64,000 nucleotides of DNA from Kitagawia praeruptora (Eukaryota; Streptophyta; Magnoliopsida; Apiales; Apiaceae): positions 102,692,501-102,756,500 of the forward strand of contig CM075353.1 in assembly GCA_037693485.1 (NCBI GenBank). The letters run 5' to 3'. Below the pieces are notes generated by a model. That model was not told the DNA's origin and searched no databases. It saw only the letters and a program-made list of their open reading frames with translations. Numbering within the stretch: position 1 is the first letter of the stretch; each line of letters starts with the position of its first letter. Both the position numbers and the translations under genes were made by a program. Positions 32,173-42,700 of this stretch are shown one piece after another.

Positions 32173-34242
32173 ATGGCAGAGATACCTCCACCATCTGAGA
32201 AAGCTCCTACTACTGTTAGTAGGTATGAAACAATAAGGGTTCCTATACTTAGGCCATCAGAGTATGCAATTTGGAAGGTGAAAATGACCATGTTTCTGGA
32301 GGCTACAGATCCAGAATACCTTGATAGAATATATGAAGGTCCTCACAAACCAACAAAATTATCTGCTGCTGCTGGTGAGGAATCAAAGGTCATTCCAAAG
32401 GAAAAGAAAGATCTAACTGCTGAGGATCTTTCATCTATTGCAAAGGATGCAAAAGTGAGACATTTACTTCACAGTGCATTAGACAATGTTATGTCTAATA
32501 AAGTGATTAATTGCACAACTGCAAAAGAAATATGGGATGCACTTGAGGTTAGGTGTCAAGGAACTCCTGCAATCAAGAAAAACAGAAGGAACATACTCAC
32601 TCAGGAGTATGAGCACTTTGAGGCAAAGTCTGATGAAACCATGACAGAAACATTTGACAGATTCTGTAAACTGCTCAATGATTTGTCATTGGTTAACAAA
32701 GAATATGATTTAGAAGACTCAAATCTCAAGTTTCTTCTTTCTCTACCTGAAAAGTGGGATGTGAAAACAACCACTATTAGAGATAATTATGAACTTGGTG
32801 AAACAGAGATTGATGAAATTTATGGGCTGCTCAAAACCCATGAATTGGAATTGGAGCAGAGAAACAAAAGATCAAGTAGAAAGTCAAAGTCTGTTGCACT
32901 CAAGGCTGAGGAGAAACCATCAAAGAAGGAGGCTTCAAGGAGAAAAGCAAAAGGGAAAGCCTTAGTCATCCATTCAGAGAATGAGTCATCAAACACTGAT
33001 GTTGACTCAAACACAGATGGTTCATCTGATTCTGAAGATGATGAAGAGATGATGCAAATGGCTGCATTGATGGTAAAGACCTTCAAGAAGATGGGTTACA
33101 AGAACTTCAAGAAGGGAAAGAGATTCTCAAGGGACTACTCAAAGTCTGACAAGAAGAATTTCAAGAAAGCTGAGGGAAAGGACTTCAAATCTGGAAAGAA
33201 AGATAAGTCTGAGATTCAATGCTACAAGTGTAAGGAGATGGGACACTATGCTCCAGAGTGCAAGAAGGGTAAAACTGAAAAGGCACTCTACACCAAAGGC
33301 AGAGATTGGGCAGACACTTCAGATTCAGATGAGGAAGTCAACTATGCTCTCATGGCTACTACTCAGACTGAAAATGATGATCTCAAGGTACCTCCAACCA
33401 CTTATGCTTATAACACTGATAATATAACTGAATTAAGAATTTATCTTAAAGCACTGCATATCAGTTATAGAGATCAGACCTTAGAAAATGAGAGGATAAA
33501 GTCTGAATGTTCTCAACTCAAAGAAAGAAATAAACTTGTTGAGGAACAGCTAGAGAACATGAATAAAATTCAAAAAGAGAGAGATGATGCAGTGTTTATT
33601 GAACAGGAGTTGCTAGGTAAGTATAAGCAACTAGAATCTGAATTGGAGGATACTAAACACATCATTAAAACTTGGACACACTCTGGTAAAGACACTCAAG
33701 AAGTGTTTCAGTCAGATACAGTAGGTCTAGGTTACTCTGTAGGAGATGAACTTAGATTTGAAAATCAGGTAAAGGTTAGACCACATTGTTCATCTGAGGG
33801 TAATGTCATGGGAACAGGTGGACCTAAGACTGAAGCACAGAAAAAGGCTGTTAAAGAGTCATATGCTAAAACTTTTGTTAAAGAGGCTAACATTGGTTTA
33901 ATGACAGATAAACAACTCAAGCATAAGCTTAAGGAGATAAAATCTATCAACAAACAGAGATTGCCTAAGAAAAACAAAAATGGAAAAGTAGGCATAACTT
34001 CAGGAATTAAGCCAATGCTTGCTTCATTAGCTCCTAGAAAAACATGCTTTAATTGTGGTAGCACTAATCATCTTGCTAGTTACTGCAGTAAGAATAAGAA
34101 CATTAATTCTTTGCCTTCTAAAACTGCAGTAAAGAATGATTATGTGAGAACTAGACCACAGACTTTATGCAAACACTGTGGAAGTACTTGGCATTCTATT
34201 TACACTTGCAGAGATTATCATGCTATTTACTATAATTACTAG
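32173..34242 (+). CDS. gag: Copia Gag, 689 residues with three CCHC zinc knuckles
   Basis: The start ATG lies 49 bases after the primer site. Residues about 20-230 form the copia-type gag capsid domain (YAIWKVKMTMFLEA near the start, then TAKEIWDALEVRCQG, FDRFCKLLNDL, FLLSLPEKWD). A lysine/serine-rich acidic linker follows. Three knuckles are visible: CYKCKEMGHYAPEC, CFNCGSTNHLASYC and CKHCGSTWHSIYTC, the last two near the C-terminus. A coiled-coil-like stretch lies at about residues 430-500. Gag assembles particles and binds element RNA. The length and the knuckle doublet near the C-terminus fit Sireviruses. It ends at TAG 34240-34242; the same frame continues open for about 54 codons to a TGA. 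Confidence 0.93.
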   Translation: MAEIPPPSEKAPTTVSRYETIRVPILRPSEYAIWKVKMTMFLEATDPEYLDRIYEGPHKPTKLSAAAGEESKVIPKEKKDLTAEDLSSIAKDAKVRHLLHSALDNVMSNKVINCTTAKEIWDALEVRCQGTPAIKKNRRNILTQEYEHFEAKSDETMTETFDRFCKLLNDLSLVNKEYDLEDSNLKFLLSLPEKWDVKTTTIRDNYELGETEIDEIYGLLKTHELELEQRNKRSSRKSKSVALKAEEKPSKKEASRRKAKGKALVIHSENESSNTDVDSNTDGSSDSEDDEEMMQMAALMVKTFKKMGYKNFKKGKRFSRDYSKSDKKNFKKAEGKDFKSGKKDKSEIQCYKCKEMGHYAPECKKGKTEKALYTKGRDWADTSDSDEEVNYALMATTQTENDDLKVPPTTYAYNTDNITELRIYLKALHISYRDQTLENERIKSECSQLKERNKLVEEQLENMNKIQKERDDAVFIEQELLGKYKQLESELEDTKHIIKTWTHSGKDTQEVFQSDTVGLGYSVGDELRFENQVKVRPHCSSEGNVMGTGGPKTEAQKKAVKESYAKTFVKEANIGLMTDKQLKHKLKEIKSINKQRLPKKNKNGKVGITSGIKPMLASLAPRKTCFNCGSTNHLASYCSKNKNINSLPSKTAVKNDYVRTRPQTLCKHCGSTWHSIYTCRDYHAIYYNY

Positions 34243-34417
34243 GAACCCAAGCCAAATTTGAAATGGGTTAAAGTAAACTCTGCAAATGTAAACTCTGAAA
34301 AAGTTAGCTTAAACTCTGTTAATGAAAATTCCGCTGCAAAAGCTAACAGATTTAAGAAAGCCAAAGGATCCAAGCAAGTCTGGATCCTTAAAACTAATAA
34401 TCAGTGATTGTTTGTGA
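34243..34417 (+). other. Gag-pol junction of the copia element
   Basis: After the gag TAG the gag frame stays open (KWVKVNSANVNSEKVSLNSV, ending KQVWILKTNNQ) and stops at TGA near 34404. The pol frame is +1 relative to gag, has a TGA at 34415-34417 and opens at 34418. The pyrimidine-poor but AG-ending string TTTGTGATTGCAG (34411-34423) resembles a 3' splice site. So pol expression needs splicing, frameshifting or internal initiation. Confidence 0.6.
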
Positions 34418-37400
34418 TTGCAGGGCACCAGGGTTAGTACCCTAGTCGTGGACAGTGGATGTTCAGGACACATGACAGGAAATAAAGCCCTGCTATCAGA
34501 GTTTGAGGAGAAGGCTGGCCCAGAAGTTTCCTATGGAGATGGCAACATAGGACATACACTGGGATATGGCAATATTAATCTTGGAAATGTCATCATCACA
34601 AATGTAGCTCTTGTTCCAGGACTCAAGCATGATTTGCTATCTGTGAGTCAAATCTGTGACAGAGGATATCATGTAGATTTTCAGCCTGAATATTGTCAAG
34701 TGATCAGTAAATCTACAGGGAAAGTTGCTCTAGTTGGAAACAGACACAATAACATCTATGAAATCAAATTGTCAACAAACACTGATGGCAAAGCAGTGTG
34801 TCTGTCTACAAGGATGTCCAGTGAAGAGAGTTGGAAATGGCACAAGAAACTCTCTCATTTGAATCTGAACAACATCAATGAGCTAATCAAGAATGATCTT
34901 GTAAGAGGTCTACCAAAGTCCTTGTTGAATGTAGAAGGACTGTGTGATTCTTGTCAAAAGGCCAAACAGAGAAAAACATCTTTCAAAAGTAAATCTGAGT
35001 CTTCAATTGTTGATCCTTATCATCTACTACATGTTGATCTTTTTGGTCCAGTGAATGTGATGTCTCTTGGAAAGAAGAAATATGCATTAGTCATTGTTGA
35101 TGAATATACCAGATTCACATGGGTATATTTTCTTGCAAAGAAGGATGAAACTGCATTAACACTGACAGAACATGTAATTCAACTGGAAAAAGGGTCAGAG
35201 CATCAAGTGAAGATAATCAGAAGTGACAATGGAACTGAATTCAGGAATTCATCTATGGAAGAATTTTGCAAGAGTAAAGGGATAAAACAAGAGTTTTCTG
35301 CACCTGGTACTCCACAACAAAATGGTGTAGTGGAGAGAAAGAACAGAACATTGATAGAAGCTGCCAGAACCATGCTAGATGAAGCAAAATTGCCAACTTA
35401 TTTCTGGGCAGAAGCAGTTCAAACTGCTTGTTTTACTCAAAATGCAACACTGATCAACAAGCATGGTAAAACACCATATGAAATGGTGGAGAAGAAAAAG
35501 CCAAATCTAAAATATTTTCATATTTTTGGATGTAAGTGCTTTGTGTTGAAGACTCATCCTGAACAGTTGACCAAGTTTGACCTAAAGGCAGATGAAGGAA
35601 TTTTTGTTGGCTATCCACTGTCAACTAAGGCATTCAGAGTTTATAATCTGAGAACCAGAGTGATCATGGAATCAATTCATGTGTCATTTGATGACAAGAA
35701 GATAACTGGACTTGAAGATGTAGATGAACATGATCAACTGCATTTTGAAAATGAAGATTTATTCTCTGAAAAAGTAAACTCTGATCAGACTGATGTGTCA
35801 AACTCTGTTGATCTAAACTCTGAACCTCTACTGGTAAATACTGAAGAAACTCTTCAATCAGAAACAAGGGAAGAACCAGTTGAGGGGGAGCATGAAGAAT
35901 CACATCAAAGTGATAAGTCAAACACTGAAAGTGACTCAATTGATGATTCTGAATCAAACTCTGTTGATTCAAACTCTGTTGATGATTCTGAGAAGTCACA
36001 TTCAGGGGGAGCATCAGAAAATGAAGAAAGGCACCAAGAAAATCAGGAGAGCATGGATCAAGGGGGAGGATCACATGATGACAGAAGCAATCTGCCTTCT
36101 GCAAGAAAATGGACTAAATCTCATACACCTGATTTGATTATTGGTGATCCAGATGCAAAAGTAAGGACAAGAAGTGCAACAACAAATGAATGTCTGTTTC
36201 ATGCATTCTTGTCACAATCTGAGCCAAAGAAAGTGGAAGAAGCTCTTAAAGATGCTGACTGGATAACAGCAATGCAAGAAGAGCTAAATGAATTTGAAAG
36301 AAATGAAGTGTGGACACTTGTACCAAGGCCCAAGAATAGATCCATTGTTGGTACTAAATGGGTTTTCAGGAATAAAACTGACAGTGAGGGTGTTATCACA
36401 AGGAACAAGGCAAGACTGGTTGCAAAAGGCTACTCACAACAGGAAGGAATTGACTATGATGAAACATTTGCACCAGTGGCTAGATTGGAGGCAATCAGAA
36501 TTTTTCTAGCATATGCCTCCCACATGAAATTCAAAGTGTTTCAGATGGATGTAAAAAGTGCATTTTTGAATGGAAAACTTGAAGAAGAAGTGTTTGTGGA
36601 ACAACCACCAGGGTTTGTAGATCCAAAATATCCAGACTATGTCTACAGGTTAGACAAGGCACTCTATGGACTTAAGCAGGCACCAAGGGCATGGTATGAA
36701 ACCCTTGCCAAATTTCTACTAGAAAGTGGATTTCACAGAGGTACTATTGACAAAACTCTGTTTTATTTCCAAAATGGAAGTGACTTGCTTTTAGTTCAGA
36801 TATATGTGGATGACATCATTTTTGGGTCTACTAATGATAAACTCTGTAAGAAGTTTGCCAAACTCATGCAGTCAAGATATCAAATGAGTATGATGGGAGA
36901 GCTTAGTTATTTTCTAGGCCTACAGGTGAAGCAAACAGATGATGGAATTTTTATAAATCAAGCAAAATATACCAGAAACCTTCTCAAGAAATTTGGTATG
37001 CTTGACTGTTCATCTGCAACAACTCCCATGGCAACTGCAACAAAATTGGACAAAAATGCAGGGTCATCAGTAGATATGACAAGTTACAGAGGAATGATTG
37101 GTTCTTTGCTCTATTTGACAGCTAGCAGACCTGATATCATGTATGCAACTTGCTTGTGTGCAAGGTTCCAGGCTGATCCAAGAGAACCACATTTAACAGC
37201 AGTAAAGAGAATATTCAAGTACCTGAAGGGCACTATAACTTTGGGGCTGTGGTATCCAAGGGAATCAGAGTTTAAACTTCTTGGTTACTCTGATGCAGAC
37301 TTTGCTGGATGTAAGATAGACAGAAAAAGCACCAGTGGAAGTTGTCAATTTCTGGGTGACAGACTTGTTTCCTGGTATAGCAAGAAACAGAAGTCAATAT

Positions 37401-37747
37401 CTACATCTACAGCTGAAGCAGAGTATATTGCTGTTGGTAGCTGTTGTGCACAGATTTTATGGATGAAGAATCAACTGCTGGATTATGGATTAAGGTATTC
37501 CAAGATACCTATTTACTGTGATAATCAAAGTGCTATTGCAATGACAGGTAATCCAGTGCAACATTCAATGACAAAGCACATCAGCATAAGGTATCACTTC
37601 ATCAGAGAGCATGTAGAGGAAGGCAACATTGAGCTTCACTTTGTGTCTACAGAACAACAACTTGCAGATATCTTCACCAAGCCATTGAGTGAAGCTACAT
37701 TTACAAGACTGGTCAATGAACTAGGAATGGTCTCTAGTTTTGACTAG
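34418..37747 (+). CDS. pol: Copia Pol: protease, integrase, reverse transcriptase, RNase H
   Basis: About 1109 codons from the frame opening; the first codon is TTG, so there is no normal start and expression is as part of Gag-Pol. Domains in order: aspartic protease (VVDSGCSGHMTG, residues ~10-21), integrase zinc domain (HLNLNN...CDSCQKAKQ), integrase core (DLFGPVNVM, IRSDNGTEF, GTPQQNGVVERKNRT), GAG-pre-integrase spacing as usual, RT (WVFRNKTDSEG, FAPVARLEAIR, QMDVKSAFLNG, LYGLKQAPRAWY, YVDDIIFGS), and RNase H (YSDADFAGC, STSTAEAEYIA, TKHISIRYHFIREHVEEGN). The segment of about residues 460-580 between integrase and RT is acidic and carries repeats of AAACTCTG and GGGGGAG. All catalytic motifs are intact. 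Confidence 0.95.
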   Translation: MQGTRVSTLVVDSGCSGHMTGNKALLSEFEEKAGPEVSYGDGNIGHTLGYGNINLGNVIITNVALVPGLKHDLLSVSQICDRGYHVDFQPEYCQVISKSTGKVALVGNRHNNIYEIKLSTNTDGKAVCLSTRMSSEESWKWHKKLSHLNLNNINELIKNDLVRGLPKSLLNVEGLCDSCQKAKQRKTSFKSKSESSIVDPYHLLHVDLFGPVNVMSLGKKKYALVIVDEYTRFTWVYFLAKKDETALTLTEHVIQLEKGSEHQVKIIRSDNGTEFRNSSMEEFCKSKGIKQEFSAPGTPQQNGVVERKNRTLIEAARTMLDEAKLPTYFWAEAVQTACFTQNATLINKHGKTPYEMVEKKKPNLKYFHIFGCKCFVLKTHPEQLTKFDLKADEGIFVGYPLSTKAFRVYNLRTRVIMESIHVSFDDKKITGLEDVDEHDQLHFENEDLFSEKVNSDQTDVSNSVDLNSEPLLVNTEETLQSETREEPVEGEHEESHQSDKSNTESDSIDDSESNSVDSNSVDDSEKSHSGGASENEERHQENQESMDQGGGSHDDRSNLPSARKWTKSHTPDLIIGDPDAKVRTRSATTNECLFHAFLSQSEPKKVEEALKDADWITAMQEELNEFERNEVWTLVPRPKNRSIVGTKWVFRNKTDSEGVITRNKARLVAKGYSQQEGIDYDETFAPVARLEAIRIFLAYASHMKFKVFQMDVKSAFLNGKLEEEVFVEQPPGFVDPKYPDYVYRLDKALYGLKQAPRAWYETLAKFLLESGFHRGTIDKTLFYFQNGSDLLLVQIYVDDIIFGSTNDKLCKKFAKLMQSRYQMSMMGELSYFLGLQVKQTDDGIFINQAKYTRNLLKKFGMLDCSSATTPMATATKLDKNAGSSVDMTSYRGMIGSLLYLTASRPDIMYATCLCARFQADPREPHLTAVKRIFKYLKGTITLGLWYPRESEFKLLGYSDADFAGCKIDRKSTSGSCQFLGDRLVSWYSKKQKSISTSTAEAEYIAVGSCCAQILWMKNQLLDYGLRYSKIPIYCDNQSAIAMTGNPVQHSMTKHISIRYHFIREHVEEGNIELHFVSTEQQLADIFTKPLSEATFTRLVNELGMVSSFD

Positions 37748-39778
37748 AGATGTTGGTTAGACTCAAAAACTTATTTCTAACATATGTTGCTCATGTTTCT
37801 GCAAATTGTTAAGTGCTATGTGAACCTTAGTATTAAACTCTGTTATGCATGCTTATGTTTAAAACTTTTTAAACTCTGTCAGCATGTCTATCTGTTAAAC
37901 ACTGTTAACATGTTAGATACACTCAGTGAATTCAGAATTGATTATTGTCTGAATGAAACACCAATGAAGAAAATTGTATGAAGCATGATTCTCAGTAAAT
38001 AAATCATGATTCTTTCTGAGTCACTGCTATCTAATCAGACTTTGTGCAGAAAATTAACACAGCATGATACTGTTTCATATTTATAGCATCTCTTAGTTTA
38101 TTTAGTCCTAAACTCTGAGTCTATGAATATTGTGTGCATGGCCACTCATAAATAATTTTGGTTATTGATGAACTCTAAACTCTGATAAGTGACATTCTGT
38201 TTCCAAAGGTATGGTTCATGATGATTCCTTGTTTGTACTTGTGAAAATCATAAAACTTGAGATGTGTCAGTGATTAGTTTGGTGAGTTCAGACTCATGTT
38301 TACACCCTGTGAGTTTGAGCCAAATCAGTGATTGATACACTTTCTATCAATCAGTATTTATTGTTGTGTGATATTCATCAGGTAGTATGTTTCTCTAGAA
38401 CTTGTATTAAACCATTTTGAGACTACAGGATATGTGTGTGCATGAAAATGATAAAGGCAATAGGATTTACCATTCTTTCAAACACTGTTCGAAATTATTT
38501 TGAACATTGTACAAACACTGTATAAACACTGTTCATAAATTCCATCCTTAGTAAACCCCTTTGAGCTTTATTAACTGCTCATTTTTCTTATACTCTGAAG
38601 TATTAAGAGCAGTTAAATATTTTTTTTTCTCAAACAGATGAGTGTTTCTCAAGAAAAGAAAAAGTTTACTCAGTATATATGCTAAATAAAAAAAAATGAA
38701 AAAAAGATAAAAAAAAAAAAAAAAAAAAGCATATATACTGATCTTGTACAAATATATACTGTGACTGAACACTTTGTTCTCTTAAGATGCTCAGCTTGAA
38801 GTCACTCTTGAATAAAAATATCTCTTTTCATCTGTTTGATCTTACTCCATTTAAACCCTGAATAAAGTCCTTTTGATTTGTGAATACATGTACTCAAAGT
38901 AGTGTAGAATTGGTGGACATTCAAGCATATGGTAGACTCTGCTATTTCTGATTGAATGTGAGTGTAAACACATCACCTAAACACTTGTGTGCTTTGAGAG
39001 TTTGTGAGGTTATACAGTTCATGACTGTTATTCACTGAATGATGCTCTGATTTCTATCTCTTGATATTTTTGTCTTTAAAGACTGTGTGCTTACTTGGAT
39101 AATCATGGACATCAAAGGGAATAGAAGTTTTCAGATTTCTGTATTACAGTAACTACAGAGTTTAGCATTCATCAAACAATCAGTGTTTAATATGAGAGTT
39201 TGTGCATTCAGTGTTTATTAACTGTTTGTTATGGATTTTATGAAATATTAGATGCTCTAAAAATTGATTTCAGTAAAATCTGCTTCACACACACTCATAT
39301 TCACAACTGTGCAATTTTTGAAAGGGTTTTAGTGATAAAGTTGGAAAATTGATAAACACTGTTGAGTTGTGTTAAGTACTCTGAGGTAAAGTCTTATTGA
39401 GATGATTTGACTATTTTGGAGTAATTGGGGTCGTTGACAACTGTTAATTAGTGTTAATGTGTCTAAGTGTCGTGATTATAGGAATAACAGCGGTAATTAT
39501 TAAGTGATCCATTGGCTGTTTGACACGTGTCCCATGATTGTGTCTCACTCAAACACTACTCTACAACAGTTGCGCGTTTTTACTAAATAAACGATTGAGT
39601 TTTAATTTTACTCTAATCGTCTTTAGTCTCTCACTCCATATCGATTCACATTCACCCACTCATAATTACTTACATACTCATTCATTTTCACACTTCTCTT
39701 ATTCTCTCCTTCACTTTTTGATAAACACTTACAGTGCATACAAATCTTTTCTCTGAATATCTTCGTATCTTGTTACTA
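37748..39778 (+). other. Spacer between pol and the third ORF of the copia element
   Basis: Two kilobases without a supported gene. It carries at least ten copies of AAAC(A/T)CTG. At 38670-38682 and 38729-38741 a 13-bp perfect inverted repeat (TCAGTATATATGC) flanks a poly(A)-rich loop. The end (39540-39770) is rich in CTCACTC-type pyrimidines, like a 5' leader for the next ORF, and might hold a promoter or splice acceptor. Confidence 0.6.
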
Positions 39779-42700
39779 ATGGCAACTAAAGCATTTGATG
39801 CAGCAGGGTTAGTTTTTCTCCCTAGTAACTATGCAGCACCATTGGATAATGAAAATGCTCCACAGGCGTTTCACTTGTTCCAAAACTTCTTGAACGATTC
39901 TGAGATAGGGACGGCTCTAACTGCACCACGAACATTATCTGCTTCACAGATTGCTACTTTCTGGACAAACTCTGAATATGATGATGGAGGAGAGGCTGGC
40001 ACTCCAACAATCATTTTCACTCATGAAGAATCAGAGTATATCATTACTCCAACCACTGTCAGGGACGCTTTGGACTTTGAGACACACACTTCTTACAGTG
40101 TTGTTGGTCATGATCGATTGAGGACAATGTTGGAACAAATTGGATGTGCAGGAAACTTGAACAAGATAGGGTCTTTGAGACGGCCAAGTTTGAGAAAGGA
40201 ATGGAGTTTCTTCTTTGATTGTATAACAAGGGCTTTTGGAAAGAAGACAACAAACTGGGATGCACTACCTCTGGATACTCTCCAAATTGGTCATGCTCTA
40301 CTATATGGAGGTAACTTCGATTTTGGTAGACTAGTACTAATGAACTTGGGAGAGCGATTGTCTGAGTCTACTACTGTTTATTTTGCTCGTTTTTGTCAAT
40401 TGCTATTTACTGCATGTGTGCCTAACATTCCAATTGATGAAGCTGATGTAATTCAGCCTTTTCAAGTTGCTAAGAGAATGTTCACTGATTTGACAAACAA
40501 AGATGTCACTAAACAGCAAATACCTGAGTTGTTTATGCCTTTAGCCTTACAAAACTATGTGAACCAACCACAAGACCCTCAATCACCACAACAAATGCCT
40601 GAACCACCAGAAACCATAAACTCTGAACCAACACCTCCAACACCCACAACTACTGTACCTACTACATCTCAACAACCACAACCAGAAACTTTAAACTCTC
40701 CACCAATAAACTCTCCACCCTCAAACACTGAACCATTAAACACTGAAGCTTTAAACACTGATACCTTACACTCTGAGCCTCCACCTACTGAACCAGCCAA
40801 AATCAAGCCAAAGAGAAAGAAGCACACTGCCCAAAACACTAAACATTCAAAGGCTAAACAGACATTACCTGGAGCTGTTTATACTAGAAGAATGAAGCAA
40901 CATGCAAACAGACCTTCACTTTCACCACCAAAAGAAAGCTCAAGTGAAGATGAAGAGGAAATTGTTGTGCCAATCAAGAAGAGGAGATTAATTCTTTCTG
41001 ATTCAGATGCAGAGAATGTTGTTGAAGCTCCAGAGGTGGTTTCACAGCAAACACCTACTGTTGAGGATACAGTGAATGTTGAAGTACCTGCAAAAGTTGA
41101 CATGCCTGCAGAGAATATTGTGGATGACAAAGTAGAAATACTTGCAGAGGTTGAAATGCCTGCAGAGGATAATGTTACTGTTGAAATACCTACAGAGGAT
41201 AAAATGCCTGTAGAAGAGGATCAAAGAGATGGTTTGTCACCAGTACATGATGTTCCTGAATCAATTCTTGATTCTGTCTCACCTGTTGTTCATGTTGAAG
41301 CTCCTGGTGTAGCTGATGAGCCTGCAGTACATGTTCCTAAAGCTGTGGCATCACACACAGAGCTGATATCTTCTCAAATTCAAGACAAAGGTGATGAAGC
41401 TACTAAGGCAAACTCTGTTGCAGAGCCTGTGCAACATGAGGTCATTATTGAAAAGGTTGCAGAAGTTATTCTAGAAACTGTGGCTGACACTGCTCAGCAC
41501 AGTTGTTCTTTAAAGGATGCTCAAGCTAAAGATGCACTTGCTGAAGATGAATCTGACAGTGAAGCAAACTCTGATTCTTTTGTGAGTGCACCTGCACAGA
41601 CAGATAGTAAACATACACCTTTTGCTCAGCCTTGTCCATCACATGCTGTTGAAGTAGAGCATCTTGCTAAATCTGCTGAAAATTGGTATAAACAAGATTG
41701 CATTTTTCCAAAAGGGAGAGCATCTGAGTTTGTTAAGCAAACTGCAAAGCAAATTTCAAATCCAGAAATCTTATCCTGTTTAAAGGCAACTGTGGTACAA
41801 GTCAAGACTCTGGAAGGAAATTTTGCTGACACTAAACACGAAATTGCTTCCTTGAAGACTGAGATTCAGTCAAGAGAGTTGAAGATGGAAAGAGAGTCCA
41901 AAATAAAAGCTGTTCAGCTGTCCAAAGTTCAAGACACTCTCTTTGCCAGGCTAGGAAAGGTTGAAGAAAATCAGACTGCTTTATCTGCTAAGGTGGATTC
42001 AATTGCAAACTCTTTAGAGCTCATTACATCAATACTAATTCCTGATGATGTCAAAAAGGGGGAGAGAGTTACTAAGTCAAAATGCAAAGTTTCTCAAACT
42101 CTGACTCAAAAGGATGATGCTGGAGATGGAGGGGCAAGTGATAAGAGCAAAGTCTTAAACTCTGAAAGGCAAACTCTGAGATCTGGCAAATCTTTTAAAT
42201 CACAGTCTGTTGGAACAAACACTGAAACTCAAGGTACCTCAAAGACCAAGAGTTTGGAATTAACATCAAACCCAAAGACTGATGAGGAGTTAGCTGTTAA
42301 GCTTTTCATGGAAGAGAATGCAGAAAGAGTGACCATAGAAGATGCTAAAGCTGAAGAGAAGAGTTTACAAGAAAAGCATCTGAAAGCTTTAAAGTCTGAA
42401 AAAGCAAAGAAGAATATGAAAGTTGCTAAAGCTGCAAAGCCTGTTCTTAAAGGCATTCAAATCAAAGAAACAGTTGGTACAAATCAAAGAATGCAAATAT
42501 TCAGAAAACCAACAGATGCAGAAGCCAAGCAAAAACTGAAAAGTATAGTTACAACCTCTGTTGATACACATGTTGTACAGAAGAATGAAGACACAACCTC
42601 TGTTGCTGCACAAGTTGTGACCACACCATTATTGTCTTCTCAGTTGAAATCAACATTTAAAAGAGGTGCTCCTCATGATCCAAGACTAGAAGCTACAATT

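Noticed and set aside
35664..36104. 146-codon minus-strand ORF inside pol
   Set aside because: A shadow of the pol linker; its residues mirror the repeated serine/acidic codons of the sense strand.
39734..39778. Extended start for the copia third ORF
   Set aside because: It depends on a GTG codon; the first ATG in frame, in a good context, is at 39779.
41042..41224. Minus-strand ORF with repeating CRHFN-like peptides
   Set aside because: Shadow of the VEVPAKVDMPAEN-type repeats in the copia third ORF.
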